Positions 10,011-18,345 are shown, numbered from the stretch's first letter. The stretch is DNA of 64,000 nt from Lelliottia sp. JS-SCA-14 (GCF_035593345.1 NZ_CP141606.1:2542001-2606000); one strand, 5' to 3'. The notes: a model not told the origin generated them from the sequence alone. A program made the numbers and translations.

Positions 10011-12125
10011 ATGAAAATCATCTCTGCCCGTCAGGCTTCGCTCTCCCTGCTGTGGATACCGATCGTCTTAACCCCTGCCGCCGCGCTGGCTGCACAAGAG
10101 CAAACGATGATCGTCAGCGCCACGCCGCAGACCGTTTCTGAGCTTGATACCCCCGCCGCCGTCAGCGTGGTCAACGGGGACGATATGCGTCAGGCCGCGC
10201 CGCGCATCAACCTTTCAGAATCCCTCGGCAGCGTGCCGGGTTTACAGATTCAGAACCGACAGAACTACGCTCAGGACCTGCAGCTCTCGATGCGCGGCTT
10301 CGGCGCGCGCTCGACCTTCGGCGTGCGCGGCATTCGTATGTATGTCGACGGCATTCCGGCGACGATGCCGGACGGTCAGGGGCAAACCTCAAACATCGAT
10401 CTCTCCAGCATCGACAGCGTCGAAGTGCTGCGCGGCCCGTTCTCTGCCCTGTATGGCAACGCCTCGGGCGGCGTGATCAATATCGCCAGCCAGACCGGGC
10501 AACAGCCGCCGACCATTGAGGCGAGCAGCTATTACGGCAGCTACGGCACCTGGCGCTACGGCCTGAAAGCCACCGGCGCGATGGGCGACGGCACGCACGC
10601 GGGGGACGTGGATTACACCGTGTCGACCACCCGTTTCACCACCCAGGGCTATCGCGATCACAGCGGCGCGCGCAAAAATCTGGCGAACGCCAAACTGGGC
10701 GTGCGCATTGATGACGCCAGCAAACTGACGCTGATTTTTAACAGCGTCGATATGAAAGCCAACGATCCGGGCGGACTCGATTATCAGGAGTGGCGCGATA
10801 ATCCGCGTCAGTCGCCGCGCGCCGACCAGTACAACACCCGCAAAACCATCAAGCAGACCCAGGCGGGCCTGCGCTATGAGCGTCAGCTGACAGAGCAGGA
10901 CGATCTCAGCGTGATGATGTACGCCGGTGAGCGCGAAATGACGCAGTACCAGTCGATTCCGTACCAGCCGCAGCTGAAAGAGACCCACTCCGGCGGCGTG
11001 ATCGACATGCAGCGCCACTATCAGGGCGTGGATACCCGCTGGACGCATCGCGGCGAACTGCTGGTTCCGGTCACCTTCACCACCGGTCTGAACTACGAAA
11101 ACATGAGCGAAGATCGTCGCGGGTACGAAAATTTCGTCATGAACAACGGCGTGCCGGAATACGGCGTCAAAGGCGATAAACGTCGCGACGAACGCAACCT
11201 GATGTGGAACGTCGACCCCTATCTGCAAACCAGCTGGCAGCTGACGCAAAAACTCTCCCTGGATGCGGGCGTGCGCTACAGCTCCGTGTGGTTTGATTCC
11301 AACGATCACTACGTGCAGGGCACCAACGGGGATGACAGCGGCGACGCGAGCTATCACAAATGGCTGCCTGCCAGCTCGTTAAAATACGCCATCACCGATG
11401 CGTGGAATGTCTACGCAGCCGCCGGTCGCGGGTTCGAAACGCCGACCATCAACGAACTCTCCTACCGTTCCGGCAACCAGAGCGGGCTGAACTTCGGCCT
11501 GAAACCGTCCACCAACAATACCTACGAAGTGGGCAGTAAAACCCGCGTCGGCAATGGTCTGTTGACGGCGGCGCTGTTCCGCACCGATACGGATGATGAG
11601 ATTGTGGTGGACGCCAGCTCCGGCGGTCGCACCAGCTATAAAAACGCCGGGAAGACCCGTCGTCAGGGCGTCGAGCTTTCTCTCGATCAGCAGTTTGCCG
11701 AGAACTGGAAGCTGAAAATGGCGTGGACGTATCTGGATGCAACCTACCGCACCAACGTCTGCTCCGACGCCGACTGTAACGGCAACCGTATGCCGGGCAT
11801 CGCCCGCAATATGGGTTACGCGTCATTCGGCTGGCAGCCGGAAGAAGGCTGGTACGCTGGCTCCGATGTGCGCTATATGAGCGACATCATGGCGGACGAT
11901 GAAAACACCGCCAAAGCCCCTTCCTACACCGTGGTCGGCCTGAATACGGGCTACAAATTCAACTACGGCAACTGGGGAATGGACCTCTTTGGTCGCGTCG
12001 ATAATCTGTTCGACAAAGAGTATGTCGGATCGGTCATCGTAAACGAATCCAATGGCCGCTACTACGAGCCGGCTCCGGGACGCAATTACGGCGTGGGGAT
12101 GTCGGTTTCCTATCGTTTTGAGTAA
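10011..12125 (+). CDS. pqqU: PqqU (YncD), TonB-dependent outer-membrane receptor
   Basis: Outer-membrane 22-stranded barrel with N-terminal plug, 704 residues. The start chosen gives a signal peptide (about 1-27, ending ALAA) and then the TonB-box region EQTMIVSA; E. coli YncD has the same layout. The plug includes RINLSESLGSVPGLQIQNR and VEVLRGPFSALYGNASGGVI, and the barrel ends with the aromatic signature of outer-membrane proteins (YRFE). YncD is the pyrroloquinoline quinone importer, renamed PqqU, and a phage receptor in E. coli. It is divergent from yncE across a Fur site. An in-frame upstream start at 9918 was rejected because it would bury the signal peptide. Confidence 0.95.
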   Translation: MKIISARQASLSLLWIPIVLTPAAALAAQEQTMIVSATPQTVSELDTPAAVSVVNGDDMRQAAPRINLSESLGSVPGLQIQNRQNYAQDLQLSMRGFGARSTFGVRGIRMYVDGIPATMPDGQGQTSNIDLSSIDSVEVLRGPFSALYGNASGGVINIASQTGQQPPTIEASSYYGSYGTWRYGLKATGAMGDGTHAGDVDYTVSTTRFTTQGYRDHSGARKNLANAKLGVRIDDASKLTLIFNSVDMKANDPGGLDYQEWRDNPRQSPRADQYNTRKTIKQTQAGLRYERQLTEQDDLSVMMYAGEREMTQYQSIPYQPQLKETHSGGVIDMQRHYQGVDTRWTHRGELLVPVTFTTGLNYENMSEDRRGYENFVMNNGVPEYGVKGDKRRDERNLMWNVDPYLQTSWQLTQKLSLDAGVRYSSVWFDSNDHYVQGTNGDDSGDASYHKWLPASSLKYAITDAWNVYAAAGRGFETPTINELSYRSGNQSGLNFGLKPSTNNTYEVGSKTRVGNGLLTAALFRTDTDDEIVVDASSGGRTSYKNAGKTRRQGVELSLDQQFAENWKLKMAWTYLDATYRTNVCSDADCNGNRMPGIARNMGYASFGWQPEEGWYAGSDVRYMSDIMADDENTAKAPSYTVVGLNTGYKFNYGNWGMDLFGRVDNLFDKEYVGSVIVNESNGRYYEPAPGRNYGVGMSVSYRFE

Positions 12126-12153
12126 CGCACGTTGAGTGGTTAAATATAATACC

Positions 12154-12180
12154 TTCCCGGAAGATCAATTCTTCCGGGAA
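12154..12180. terminator. Stem-loop after pqqU
   Basis: TTCCCGGAAG and CTTCCGGGAA form a perfect 10-bp stem with a 7-base loop, 28 bp after pqqU and before the convergent mcbR. It lacks a clear T-run, so it may be a transcript-stabilising hairpin or an atypical terminator. Confidence 0.6.
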
Positions 12181-12236
12181 ATAGTTCACTACAGGGATAG
12201 TGATAACAATAAATTAAAACCGTATTTAATCGTTCC

Positions 12237-12905
12237 TTAATTAAAATATTGCTGCAATAAAAGCGCCGTCGACCCGTCAATCAGTTTATCTATCGCTTTA
12301 TCACAGGCCACCGCGTCGCGACGCTCAAGGGCATTCAGCAGATCGTCATAGCGGTAGGAATATTTTGTGATGTCGTGAACGTCTTCGTAGAGATAATTAA
12401 AGCAAGGGCCAATACGCACCCAAAGTTGCTCAATCATCGCCGTTAAAGTTGGCATCTGGGCGTATTCGTACAGCCTGAAACGAAACGCACGGTTGGCATG
12501 TAAGGCGCGCTGCGCCTCGCCGTTACGCATCGCCGAATGGAATTTTTCAGCCAGATCCCGTAATTCCAGCATCTTGCTGTCGGTCATATTTTCGCAGGCC
12601 GCAGCGACGGCCATAGTTTCCAGTTGCTTTCGAATAGCGTTAATTTCGTTATAACGATCGAGCGTGATCTCCGGCACCAGAAAGGCCTGCGCCGGGGTGG
12701 CGTGCAGGGCTCCGGCGGAGACCAGTCGTAACAGCGCTTCGCGAACGGGGGTGATGCTGGTGCCTAATTTATCCGCAATCTCTTTGGTAATTAGCCTCGC
12801 GCCTGGCTTGAGCGCTCCGGCAATCAACGCCCCTTTCAGGCTCACCTCAACTTGCATCGTGAGGCTCAAGCGTTGTGCTTTTTCTAAATGTTCCAATTCA
12901 AGCAT
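12237..12905 (-). CDS. mcbR: McbR (YncC), GntR/FadR-type regulator
   Basis: GntR-family repressor, 222 residues from the second ATG, which has AAGG at good spacing; an ATG two codons upstream is too close to it. The N-terminal winged helix (about 10-72) contains GARLITKEIADKLGTSITPVREALLRLVSAGAL, and a FadR/FCD all-helical effector domain follows. E. coli McbR (221 residues) represses mcbA and is linked to biofilm and colanic acid control and to AI-2 signalling. Similarity outside the HTH is moderate, but gene order pqqU-mcbR-curA supports orthology. It is monocistronic on the minus strand with about 250 bp upstream. Confidence 0.85.
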   Translation of the reverse strand: MLELEHLEKAQRLSLTMQVEVSLKGALIAGALKPGARLITKEIADKLGTSITPVREALLRLVSAGALHATPAQAFLVPEITLDRYNEINAIRKQLETMAVAAACENMTDSKMLELRDLAEKFHSAMRNGEAQRALHANRAFRFRLYEYAQMPTLTAMIEQLWVRIGPCFNYLYEDVHDITKYSYRYDDLLNALERRDAVACDKAIDKLIDGSTALLLQQYFN

Positions 12906-13126
12906 GTTCATTTCCTTCAGCTTAAAAATAAGCGCTATTCACCGCCCCGTTTTGACCTAAACGGGACTTGTCAGATATATCCTGTATCTTCACGCTGGTA
13001 TTGGAATGACGCAAAAAGTTTCAAAACCAAAAATTATGCAATTTTTTTGCCCTCGGCTCACCGAATCCGGTATGGCCGATCGCTATGCTGGTATTATTAA
13101 AGACATTATAGTCAAACTTTAAGAAT

Positions 13127-13156
13127 ATATTATGGCGGGGATTCCCGCCATAATAT
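13127..13156. terminator. 13-bp hairpin downstream of curA
   Basis: ATATTATGGCGGG and CCCGCCATAATAT form a perfect 13-bp stem with a GATT loop, seven bases after the curA stop. There is no long T-run on the exit side, but the position suggests a terminator or 3'-end stabiliser for curA. Confidence 0.65.
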
Positions 13157-13162
13157 GTACAA

Positions 13163-14200
13163 TTAGTTATCCTTCGCGACGCGTATCACGACTTTGCCGA
13201 AGTTTTTGCCTTCGAGCATGCCAATGAAGGTTTCCGGCGCATTTTCCAGCCCGTCGGTCACCTGTTCGCGATACTGAATTTTGCCCTCTTTGATCCAGCG
13301 CCCCATCTCTTCCTGGAACTCCTGAATGCGATGCCCGTAGTCCTGACCGATGATAAAGCCCTGCATGCGGATGCGTTTTTTGAGCAGCGTCCCCATCAGG
13401 AGCGGCAGGCGGTCCGGTCCGTCCGGCAGTGAGGTGGCGTTATAGCCGCTCACCAGGCCGCACACCGGCACGCGCGCCGAGGTATTCAGCAGCGGGAGTA
13501 CCGCGTCAAAGACTTTGCCGCCGACGTTTTCGTAATAGACGTCGATGCCTTTCGGGCAGGCTTTCGCGAGCTGTTCGGCAAAATCATCCGCATGATGGTC
13601 CAGACACTGGTCAAACCCCAGCACCTCGACAGCATGACGGCATTTTTCCGCCCCGCCCGCGACGCCAACCACATAGCAGCCTTTGATCTTACCAATCTGC
13701 CCGACGGTCGCCCCGACCGGACCGGTAGCCGCCGCAACGACCAGCGTCTCGCCCGCCTTCGGCTGGCCGATATCCAGCAGCCCCATGTAGGCGGTAAAGC
13801 CTGGCATCCCCAGCACACCCAGCGCCCAGGACGGATGTTCAACCTCTTCGCCCAGCTTGACGAGGCCCGTGCCGTCAGAGAGTTCGTACTCCTGCCAGCC
13901 GCTGTAACCCAGCACCCACTCGCCCGCTTTAAATTTCGGATGGTTCGACTGCTCGACGCGACTGACCGTGCCGCCGACCATCACCGCACCAATCTCGACC
14001 GGCGGTGAATAGGACGGCGCATCGCTCATGCGGCCCCGCATGTAAGGATCAAGTGACAGCCAGACGGTACGCAGCAGCAATTGCCCGTCCGCAGGTGCCG
14101 GGATCGGCTGCTCTTCTAAGCGAAAATTGTCCGCCACCGGCGCACCGTGCGGACGAGAGGCCAGCACCAGACGGCGGTTTGTGTTTGCAGATTGACTCAT
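13163..14200 (-). CDS. curA: CurA, NADPH-dependent curcumin/dihydrocurcumin reductase
   Basis: Zinc-independent medium-chain dehydrogenase/reductase, 345 residues (E. coli CurA 345). It reduces the C=C bond of curcumin and other alpha,beta-unsaturated carbonyls using NADPH. Visible are the substrate-domain block SLDPYMRGRM (about 49-58), the nucleotide-binding loop AATGPVGATVGQIGKIKGC near 156-174 (AxxGxxG form) and YYENVGGKVFDAVLPLL. It lies on the same strand as, and 66 bp downstream of, the XRE/cupin regulator, so read-through is possible. In E. coli curA is beside mcbR and mnaT, as here. Confidence 0.94.
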   Translation of the reverse strand: MSQSANTNRRLVLASRPHGAPVADNFRLEEQPIPAPADGQLLLRTVWLSLDPYMRGRMSDAPSYSPPVEIGAVMVGGTVSRVEQSNHPKFKAGEWVLGYSGWQEYELSDGTGLVKLGEEVEHPSWALGVLGMPGFTAYMGLLDIGQPKAGETLVVAAATGPVGATVGQIGKIKGCYVVGVAGGAEKCRHAVEVLGFDQCLDHHADDFAEQLAKACPKGIDVYYENVGGKVFDAVLPLLNTSARVPVCGLVSGYNATSLPDGPDRLPLLMGTLLKKRIRMQGFIIGQDYGHRIQEFQEEMGRWIKEGKIQYREQVTDGLENAPETFIGMLEGKNFGKVVIRVAKDN

Positions 14201-14266
14201 GGATTGCTCCTCAGTTGCGCAAATGTCCTTAGAGACTAGCGCCTGTTTTCGACAACTGCCTTACCA

Positions 14267-14842
14267 TTACGAGCCAGACTGATTCAGGCGCACCACCAGA
14301 TAAACGCAGGGTTCCTGCGTCTCATTGATGAAGCGACAGTCGTTCGGCGGCCCCAGTTCCAGACAATCTCCGGCCTGCATCTCATGGCGCGTATCGCCCT
14401 CCTGAAACACCAGTTCGCCGGACTGAAGCCAGATCAGCTGCCGCGCCAGCGCATAGGACGACGCAGGCATAGGCACATCGCTCCCGCCGGGAAGCTCGAC
14501 CTGCACCAAATCGATCGGTAAGTCCGTGCGCGGTGACACGTGGCGTCGCAGATAATGCGTTTGCGGGTCGCGCCACACCGGCTGGTTGGCGAAGCGCAGC
14601 AGTTTGCCCTCCTGCATCTCGGCGCGGGCAATCAGGGTCGACATGCTGATGCCGAACGCGCCAGAAAGCCGCGCCAGAAGGGTTGCGGTTGGGCTGCTTT
14701 CGCTGCGTTCAATTTTGTGGATCATCGCACGTGAGACGCCTGCCCGTTCGGCAAGCTCACTAAGAGACCAGCCGCGCGACTCGCGTTCGACCCGAATGCG
14801 CGCGCTAATCCGTTGATTCATATCGTCTTGCATAGTGTTCAT
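14267..14842 (-). CDS. XRE-family regulator with C-terminal cupin domain
   Basis: Ligand-responsive transcription factor, 191 residues. The N-terminal XRE helix-turn-helix (about 10-68) reads WSLSELAERAGVSRAMIHKIERSESSPTATLL, and the C-terminal cupin (about 110-187) has SGELVFQEGDTRHEM and AGDCLELGPPNDCRF. The architecture is that of PuuR/SutR-type regulators, but the sequence is not SutR itself and E. coli K-12 has no such gene between curA and mnaT. Divergent from mnaT; both promoter regions carry the same ACTATAGTG element, implying autoregulation and control of mnaT-ydcZ. Three in-frame ATGs near the 5' end have no clear ribosome site, so the start is uncertain. Confidence 0.9.
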   Translation of the reverse strand: MNTMQDDMNQRISARIRVERESRGWSLSELAERAGVSRAMIHKIERSESSPTATLLARLSGAFGISMSTLIARAEMQEGKLLRFANQPVWRDPQTHYLRRHVSPRTDLPIDLVQVELPGGSDVPMPASSYALARQLIWLQSGELVFQEGDTRHEMQAGDCLELGPPNDCRFINETQEPCVYLVVRLNQSGS

Positions 14843-14847
14843 ATCGT

Positions 14848-14863
14848 CATACTATAGTGTATG
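14848..14863. promoter_or_regulatory. Operator 1 (CATACTATAGTGTATG) at the XRE regulator promoter
   Basis: A near-perfect 16-bp palindrome immediately upstream of the regulator start. The centre contains TATAGT, which can serve as its -10 element, so binding would block transcription. The core TACTATAGTG recurs 110 bp away before mnaT. Confidence 0.65.
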
Positions 14864-14957
14864 GACCCGATTTCAATGGCGTTGTCATAACAAAAAAATA
14901 TGTCTTATGCCGTAGCGGTATGCCAACGCGCTTGTGTAATATTGTGTGAATAATGTC

Positions 14958-14968
14958 TACTATAGTGA
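14958..14968. promoter_or_regulatory. Operator 2 (TACTATAGTGA) at the mnaT promoter
   Basis: Second copy of the TACTATAGTG core, 22 bp upstream of the mnaT start and also containing a possible -10 (TATAGT). A repeated core at both ends of one divergent region is the expected layout for targets of the XRE protein. Confidence 0.6.
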
Positions 14969-14989
14969 ACAACACATTCCGAGGTTCCG

Positions 14990-15508
14990 ATGATTATTCG
15001 TCACGCCAGCAAAGAAGATTGCGCCGCTATCGGCGAGATATACAACCACGCGGTGCTGCATACCGCGGCGATCTGGAACGATACCACCGTTGATACGGAT
15101 AACCGTATTGCCTGGTTCGAAGCGCGCACGCTGATGGGCTATCCGGTGCTGGTGAGCGAAGAAAATGGCGTGGTGACGGGGTATGCCTCGTTCGGCGACT
15201 GGCGCGCCTTCGACGGTTTCCGCCATACGGTCGAGCATTCCGTTTACGTCCATCCGGATCATCAGGGAAAAGGCATTGGCCGCGAGCTGATGAAACAGCT
15301 GATCGTTGAAGCGCGCACCATCGGCAAACACGTGATGGTGGCGGGCATTGAAGCGCAGAATCAGGCCTCGATTCATCTGCATGAAACGCTCGGGTTTGTC
15401 ACTACCGGGCAGATGCCGCAGGTCGGCACTAAATTTGGCCGTTGGCTGGATCTGACCTTTATGCAGCTCCAGCTCGACGAGCGCAACGCTCCGGACGCGA
15501 TCGGATGA
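14990..15508 (+). CDS. mnaT: MnaT (YncA), L-amino acid N-acyltransferase
   Basis: GNAT-fold acetyltransferase, 172 residues. It acetylates methionine and toxic analogues (methionine sulfone, sulfoximine) with acetyl-CoA, a detoxification role known for E. coli MnaT and the related Pat/Bar enzymes. Acetyl-CoA loop is seen as YVHPDHQGKGIGRELM (about 85-100), and the C-terminal block as LHETLGFVTTGQMPQVGTKFGRWLDLTFM. It overlaps the ydcZ start by ATGA, so the two are coupled. Its promoter lies in the shared divergent region with the XRE regulator and contains operator 2. Confidence 0.94.
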   Translation: MIIRHASKEDCAAIGEIYNHAVLHTAAIWNDTTVDTDNRIAWFEARTLMGYPVLVSEENGVVTGYASFGDWRAFDGFRHTVEHSVYVHPDHQGKGIGRELMKQLIVEARTIGKHVMVAGIEAQNQASIHLHETLGFVTTGQMPQVGTKFGRWLDLTFMQLQLDERNAPDAIG

Positions 15509-15954
15509 ATCAGTCCCTGACGCTGGTTTTTCTGGTGGCGGCCGGAATCGGCCTGGTGGTGCAGAACACGCTGATGGTGCGCATCACCCAGTCGTCATCG
15601 ACGATTTTGATCGCCATGCTGCTCAATTCCCTGGTGGGTATTGTGCTGTTTGTCAGCATGTTGCTGATTAAAAACGGCGTGGCGGGCTTTAGCGAACTGG
15701 CGTCGACGATCCGCTGGTGGACGTTGATTCCGGGGCTGTTAGGGTCGTTTTTTGTTTTTGCCAGCATCAGCGGGTATCAGTACGTCGGCGCGGCGACCAC
15801 GATTGCGGTGCTGGTCGCCAGTCAGCTGATTGGCGGGCTGGTGATGGACGTGTTGAAAAGCCAGGGGATCCCGCTGCGGGCGCTGATTGGCCCGGTCTGC
15901 GGGGCAGTCCTGCTGGTGATAGGCGCCTGGCTGGTGGCGAGATGCCAGTTCTGA
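15505..15954 (+). CDS. ydcZ: YdcZ, DMT-superfamily inner-membrane protein
   Basis: Integral membrane protein, 149 residues (E. coli YdcZ 149), DUF606 / drug-metabolite-transporter half-type with about five hydrophobic helices. The start ATG lies inside the mnaT stop (ATGA); longer in-frame openings overlap mnaT and were rejected. LVVQNTLMVRITQSSSTILIAML and GLLGSFFVFASISGYQ regions are characteristic. Such five-helix proteins usually act as pairs or homodimers. Coupling to mnaT suggests export or import of a related amino acid or its acetylated form, which is inference. Confidence 0.92.
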   Translation: MNQSLTLVFLVAAGIGLVVQNTLMVRITQSSSTILIAMLLNSLVGIVLFVSMLLIKNGVAGFSELASTIRWWTLIPGLLGSFFVFASISGYQYVGAATTIAVLVASQLIGGLVMDVLKSQGIPLRALIGPVCGAVLLVIGAWLVARCQF

Positions 15955-15957
15955 ACT

Positions 15958-16191
15958 TTACAGAATCGAGCCGCCCTGGGTCAGGTGCTCATGGCGGGCT
16001 TCAGCTTCTTCTTTGTGCTGTTTGCCGTGGTGGGCAATGGTGTTGCGCAGACGCTGCTGCTGAGCGTAGCGATCTTCGCGGGTGAGTTCGGTGTCTTCGC
16101 TGAGCTCAACCAGCAGTTCGTTCATGTGGGTGATAACACTCTCTTCCACCGCCGCATCCACGCGGGCAATCACTTCATCTAAATGTGACAT
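15958..16191 (-). CDS. ydcY: YdcY, small acidic protein of unknown function (DUF2526)
   Basis: Small soluble protein, 77 residues, same length as E. coli YdcY, beginning MSHLDEVIARVDAA and ending LTQGGSIL. It has AAGGAG five bases before the ATG; a GTG two codons upstream is less good. Predominantly helical and rich in Glu, His and Arg. The gene is convergent with ydcZ (3-bp gap), and its upstream region is taken up by the 52-bp REP array, so its promoter must lie in the roughly 25 bp before the array or be read through it. Function unknown; induced under stress in E. coli. Confidence 0.92.
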   Translation of the reverse strand: MSHLDEVIARVDAAVEESVITHMNELLVELSEDTELTREDRYAQQQRLRNTIAHHGKQHKEEAEARHEHLTQGGSIL

Positions 16192-16213
16192 TGTCACTCC
16201 TTGTTAACTGAGT

Positions 16214-16664
16214 TTGCCGGGTGGCGGCTGCGCCTTACCCGACCTACGGGTTCTGTGTGGTCTTTTTGTCGGGTGGCGGCTTCGCCTTACCCGACCTACG
16301 GATTCTGCGCGATCTTTTTGTCGGGTGGCGGCTGCGCCTTACCCGACCTACGGGTTCTGTGCGATCTTTTTATCGGGTGACGGCTGCGCCTTACCCGACC
16401 TACGGGTTCTGTGCGATCTTTTTGCCGGGTGGCGGCTGCGCCTTACCCGACCTACGGGCTCTGTGCGTTCTTTTTGTCGGGTGGCGGCTGCGCCTTACCC
16501 GACCTACGGGTTCTGTGCGATCTTTGTGTCGGGTGGCGGCTTCGCCTTACCCGACCTACGGGTTCTGTGCGGTCTTTGTGTCGGGTGGCGGCTTCGCCTT
16601 ACCCGACCTACGGGCTCTGTGCGTTCTTTTTGTCGGGTGGCTGCTACGCCTTACCCGACCTACG
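16214..16664. repeat. Nine-copy tandem REP array with exact 52-bp period
   Basis: Nine units, each GTCGGGT-GGCGGCTGCGCCTT-ACCCGAC (or GCC/TTC variants) followed by a CTACGGG-TTCTGTGC-TCTTTTTG-type linker. The GGGTGG block recurs at 16219, 16271, 16323, 16375, 16427, 16479, 16531, 16583 and 16635, always 52 bp apart with no insertion or deletion. All nine have the same orientation. The palindromes form REP stem-loops; 52 bp is almost exactly five helical turns, so all units face the same side of the helix. The array is between the orphan binding protein gene and ydcY. Open frames through it are a by-product of the repeat. Confidence 0.95.
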
Positions 16665-16684
16665 GGCTCTGTGCGGTCTTGTAG

Positions 16685-16710
16685 GCCCGGTAAGCGCAGC
16701 GCCACCGGGC
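16685..16710. repeat. Diverged REP unit in inverted orientation closing the array
   Basis: GCCCGGT and ACCGGGC arms, flanked by GTAG at the left, give the opposite orientation to the nine tandem units. An inverted terminal REP is the usual arrangement of a BIME. It lies 37 bp before the stop codon of the binding-protein gene and may terminate that transcript. Confidence 0.75.
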
Positions 16711-16746
16711 GTTTTAGGCCGCACCGTCCCTACAAATACTGAAATG

Positions 16747-18345
16747 TTAATTCAACTTCGCTTTCGAGAAATCGCTGCCCATCAGGCTCACGCTATAACC
16801 TGTCACGTTACTGCGCGTGGCGTAGAACGTTTTGCCGTTTGCCAGCGCAATCCACGGAGCCTGCTGGTAGAAAATCTCCTGCGCCTGGCCGTACAGCGCC
16901 GCGCGCTGCGCCGGATCGCTGGTCAGCTTGGCTTTCTCGACCAGGTCATTATACCCCTTGTCGCACCAGCGCGCGGCATTGGAGCCGGTCTTGATGCTGT
17001 TACAGCCCAGCAGCACATCGGCAAAGTTATCCGGGTCGCCGTTATCCGACATCCAGCCGAACAGCGCCGTATCGTGCTCGCCCTTGCGCATCCCGGAGAG
17101 ATACTCGCCCCACTCGTAAGAGACAATTTTCGCCTTCACGCCGACCTTCGCCCAGTCGCTCTGGATCATCTCCGCGATGCGCTTCGAGTTCGGGTTATAC
17201 GGACGCTGAACCGGCATCGACCACAGCGTCACTTCCGCGCCCTTCTCCAGCCCCGCCTGCTTCAGCAGCGCTTTCGCTTTTTCCGGATCATAGCCGTAAT
17301 CCTTCAGGTCCTTTTTATACCCGAGCATATTCGGCGGGATCGGCGATTTCGCCACCGTACCGGAGCCCATAAACACTGCGTTCACAATGGCGGTTTTATC
17401 CGTTGCATAGTTCAGCGCCTGGCGTACCAGCACATTATCAAACGGCTTTTTCTCGGTGTTGAACGCCAGATAGCCGACGTTCAGTGCATCCACGGAGTGC
17501 AGCGTCAGGTCTTTGTTTTTCTTAATCACGTCAAACTGCACCGGCGAAGGCGCAGGAATGATCTGGCATTCGTTGGTTTGCAGCTTCGCCAGTCGCGTTT
17601 CGACGTTCGGCGTGATGGAGAAAATCAGGTGTTTGGTCGGCACTTCGCCGTCCCAGTAGTTCGGGTTAGCGACGTAGCGGATCAGGGAATCGACTTTATA
17701 CTGCTGCAGCACGTACGGGCCGGTGCCGATTGGCCAGGTATCGACGTTTTCCGGCGTCCCCTTTTTAAGCATCACATCCGCGTATTCTGCGGACAGAATA
17801 GAGGCGAAATCCATTCCCCAGTCGGCGAGGAACGCCGCGTTCGGCTCGCTCAGCACAAACTGGACATGATAATCATCGACTTTTTTGACCTCCTGGATCA
17901 GTTTGTCCAGGCCGACGTCATTGAAGTATTCGTAATTCCCCTGCGAAACGTTGTGATACGGATGCTTAGGGTCTTTCTGACGCAGCACCGAGAAAATAAC
18001 GTCATCAGCGTTAAAATCGCGGGTCGGTTTGAAGAATTTATTGCTATTAAACTTCACGCCTTTACGTAGCGTAAAGGTATAAGTTTTGCCGTCCGGAGAG
18101 ATAGTCCAGGACTCCGCTAGCGAAGGAACCGGGGTGTTTTTCACCGGATCAAAATTGATCAGACGGTTATAAAGCACCTGGGAGCTGGCCACGAACGACG
18201 GGCCGGAGCTGGCGATTTGTGGGTTAAACGACTCCGGTGATGCCTCGGAGCAGTAAATAATCGTATCTGTGTTTGCCGCCCATGCGGCGCTTGCCGGTAA
18301 GAGAGTGCTCAGCGCCAGCGCGAGCAGCGTTTTCCCTGTGGTCAT
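16747..18345 (-). CDS. DppA-like ABC peptide-binding protein without its transporter
   Basis: Periplasmic solute-binding protein of the SBP family 5, 532 residues from the ATG that gives a clean signal peptide (about 1-27, ending ASAAWA); E. coli DppA is 535. It shares with DppA the blocks YCSEASPESFNPQ, KPTRDFNADDV, IGTGPYVLQQY, RQALNYATDK, MPVQRPYNPNSKR and WMSDNGDPDNF, so dipeptide or haem binding is plausible. No permease or ATPase genes flank it, hence it probably feeds the chromosomal Dpp or a related complex elsewhere. Divergent from srfA. The SD (TAAGG) is weak. Its transcript runs into the REP array. Confidence 0.92.
   Translation of the reverse strand: MTTGKTLLALALSTLLPASAAWAANTDTIIYCSEASPESFNPQIASSGPSFVASSQVLYNRLINFDPVKNTPVPSLAESWTISPDGKTYTFTLRKGVKFNSNKFFKPTRDFNADDVIFSVLRQKDPKHPYHNVSQGNYEYFNDVGLDKLIQEVKKVDDYHVQFVLSEPNAAFLADWGMDFASILSAEYADVMLKKGTPENVDTWPIGTGPYVLQQYKVDSLIRYVANPNYWDGEVPTKHLIFSITPNVETRLAKLQTNECQIIPAPSPVQFDVIKKNKDLTLHSVDALNVGYLAFNTEKKPFDNVLVRQALNYATDKTAIVNAVFMGSGTVAKSPIPPNMLGYKKDLKDYGYDPEKAKALLKQAGLEKGAEVTLWSMPVQRPYNPNSKRIAEMIQSDWAKVGVKAKIVSYEWGEYLSGMRKGEHDTALFGWMSDNGDPDNFADVLLGCNSIKTGSNAARWCDKGYNDLVEKAKLTSDPAQRAALYGQAQEIFYQQAPWIALANGKTFYATRSNVTGYSVSLMGSDFSKAKLN

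Noticed and set aside
16214..16710. Possible CRISPR array
   Set aside because: Units are near-identical across the whole 52 bp with no unique spacers, contain REP palindromes, and no cas genes are present.
16214..18069. Long plus-strand open frames through the REP array and opposite the DppA-like gene (up to 552 codons)
   Set aside because: The repeated peptides arise because a 52-bp period cycles through all frames without a stop. The right-hand part is the antisense of a strong coding gene.
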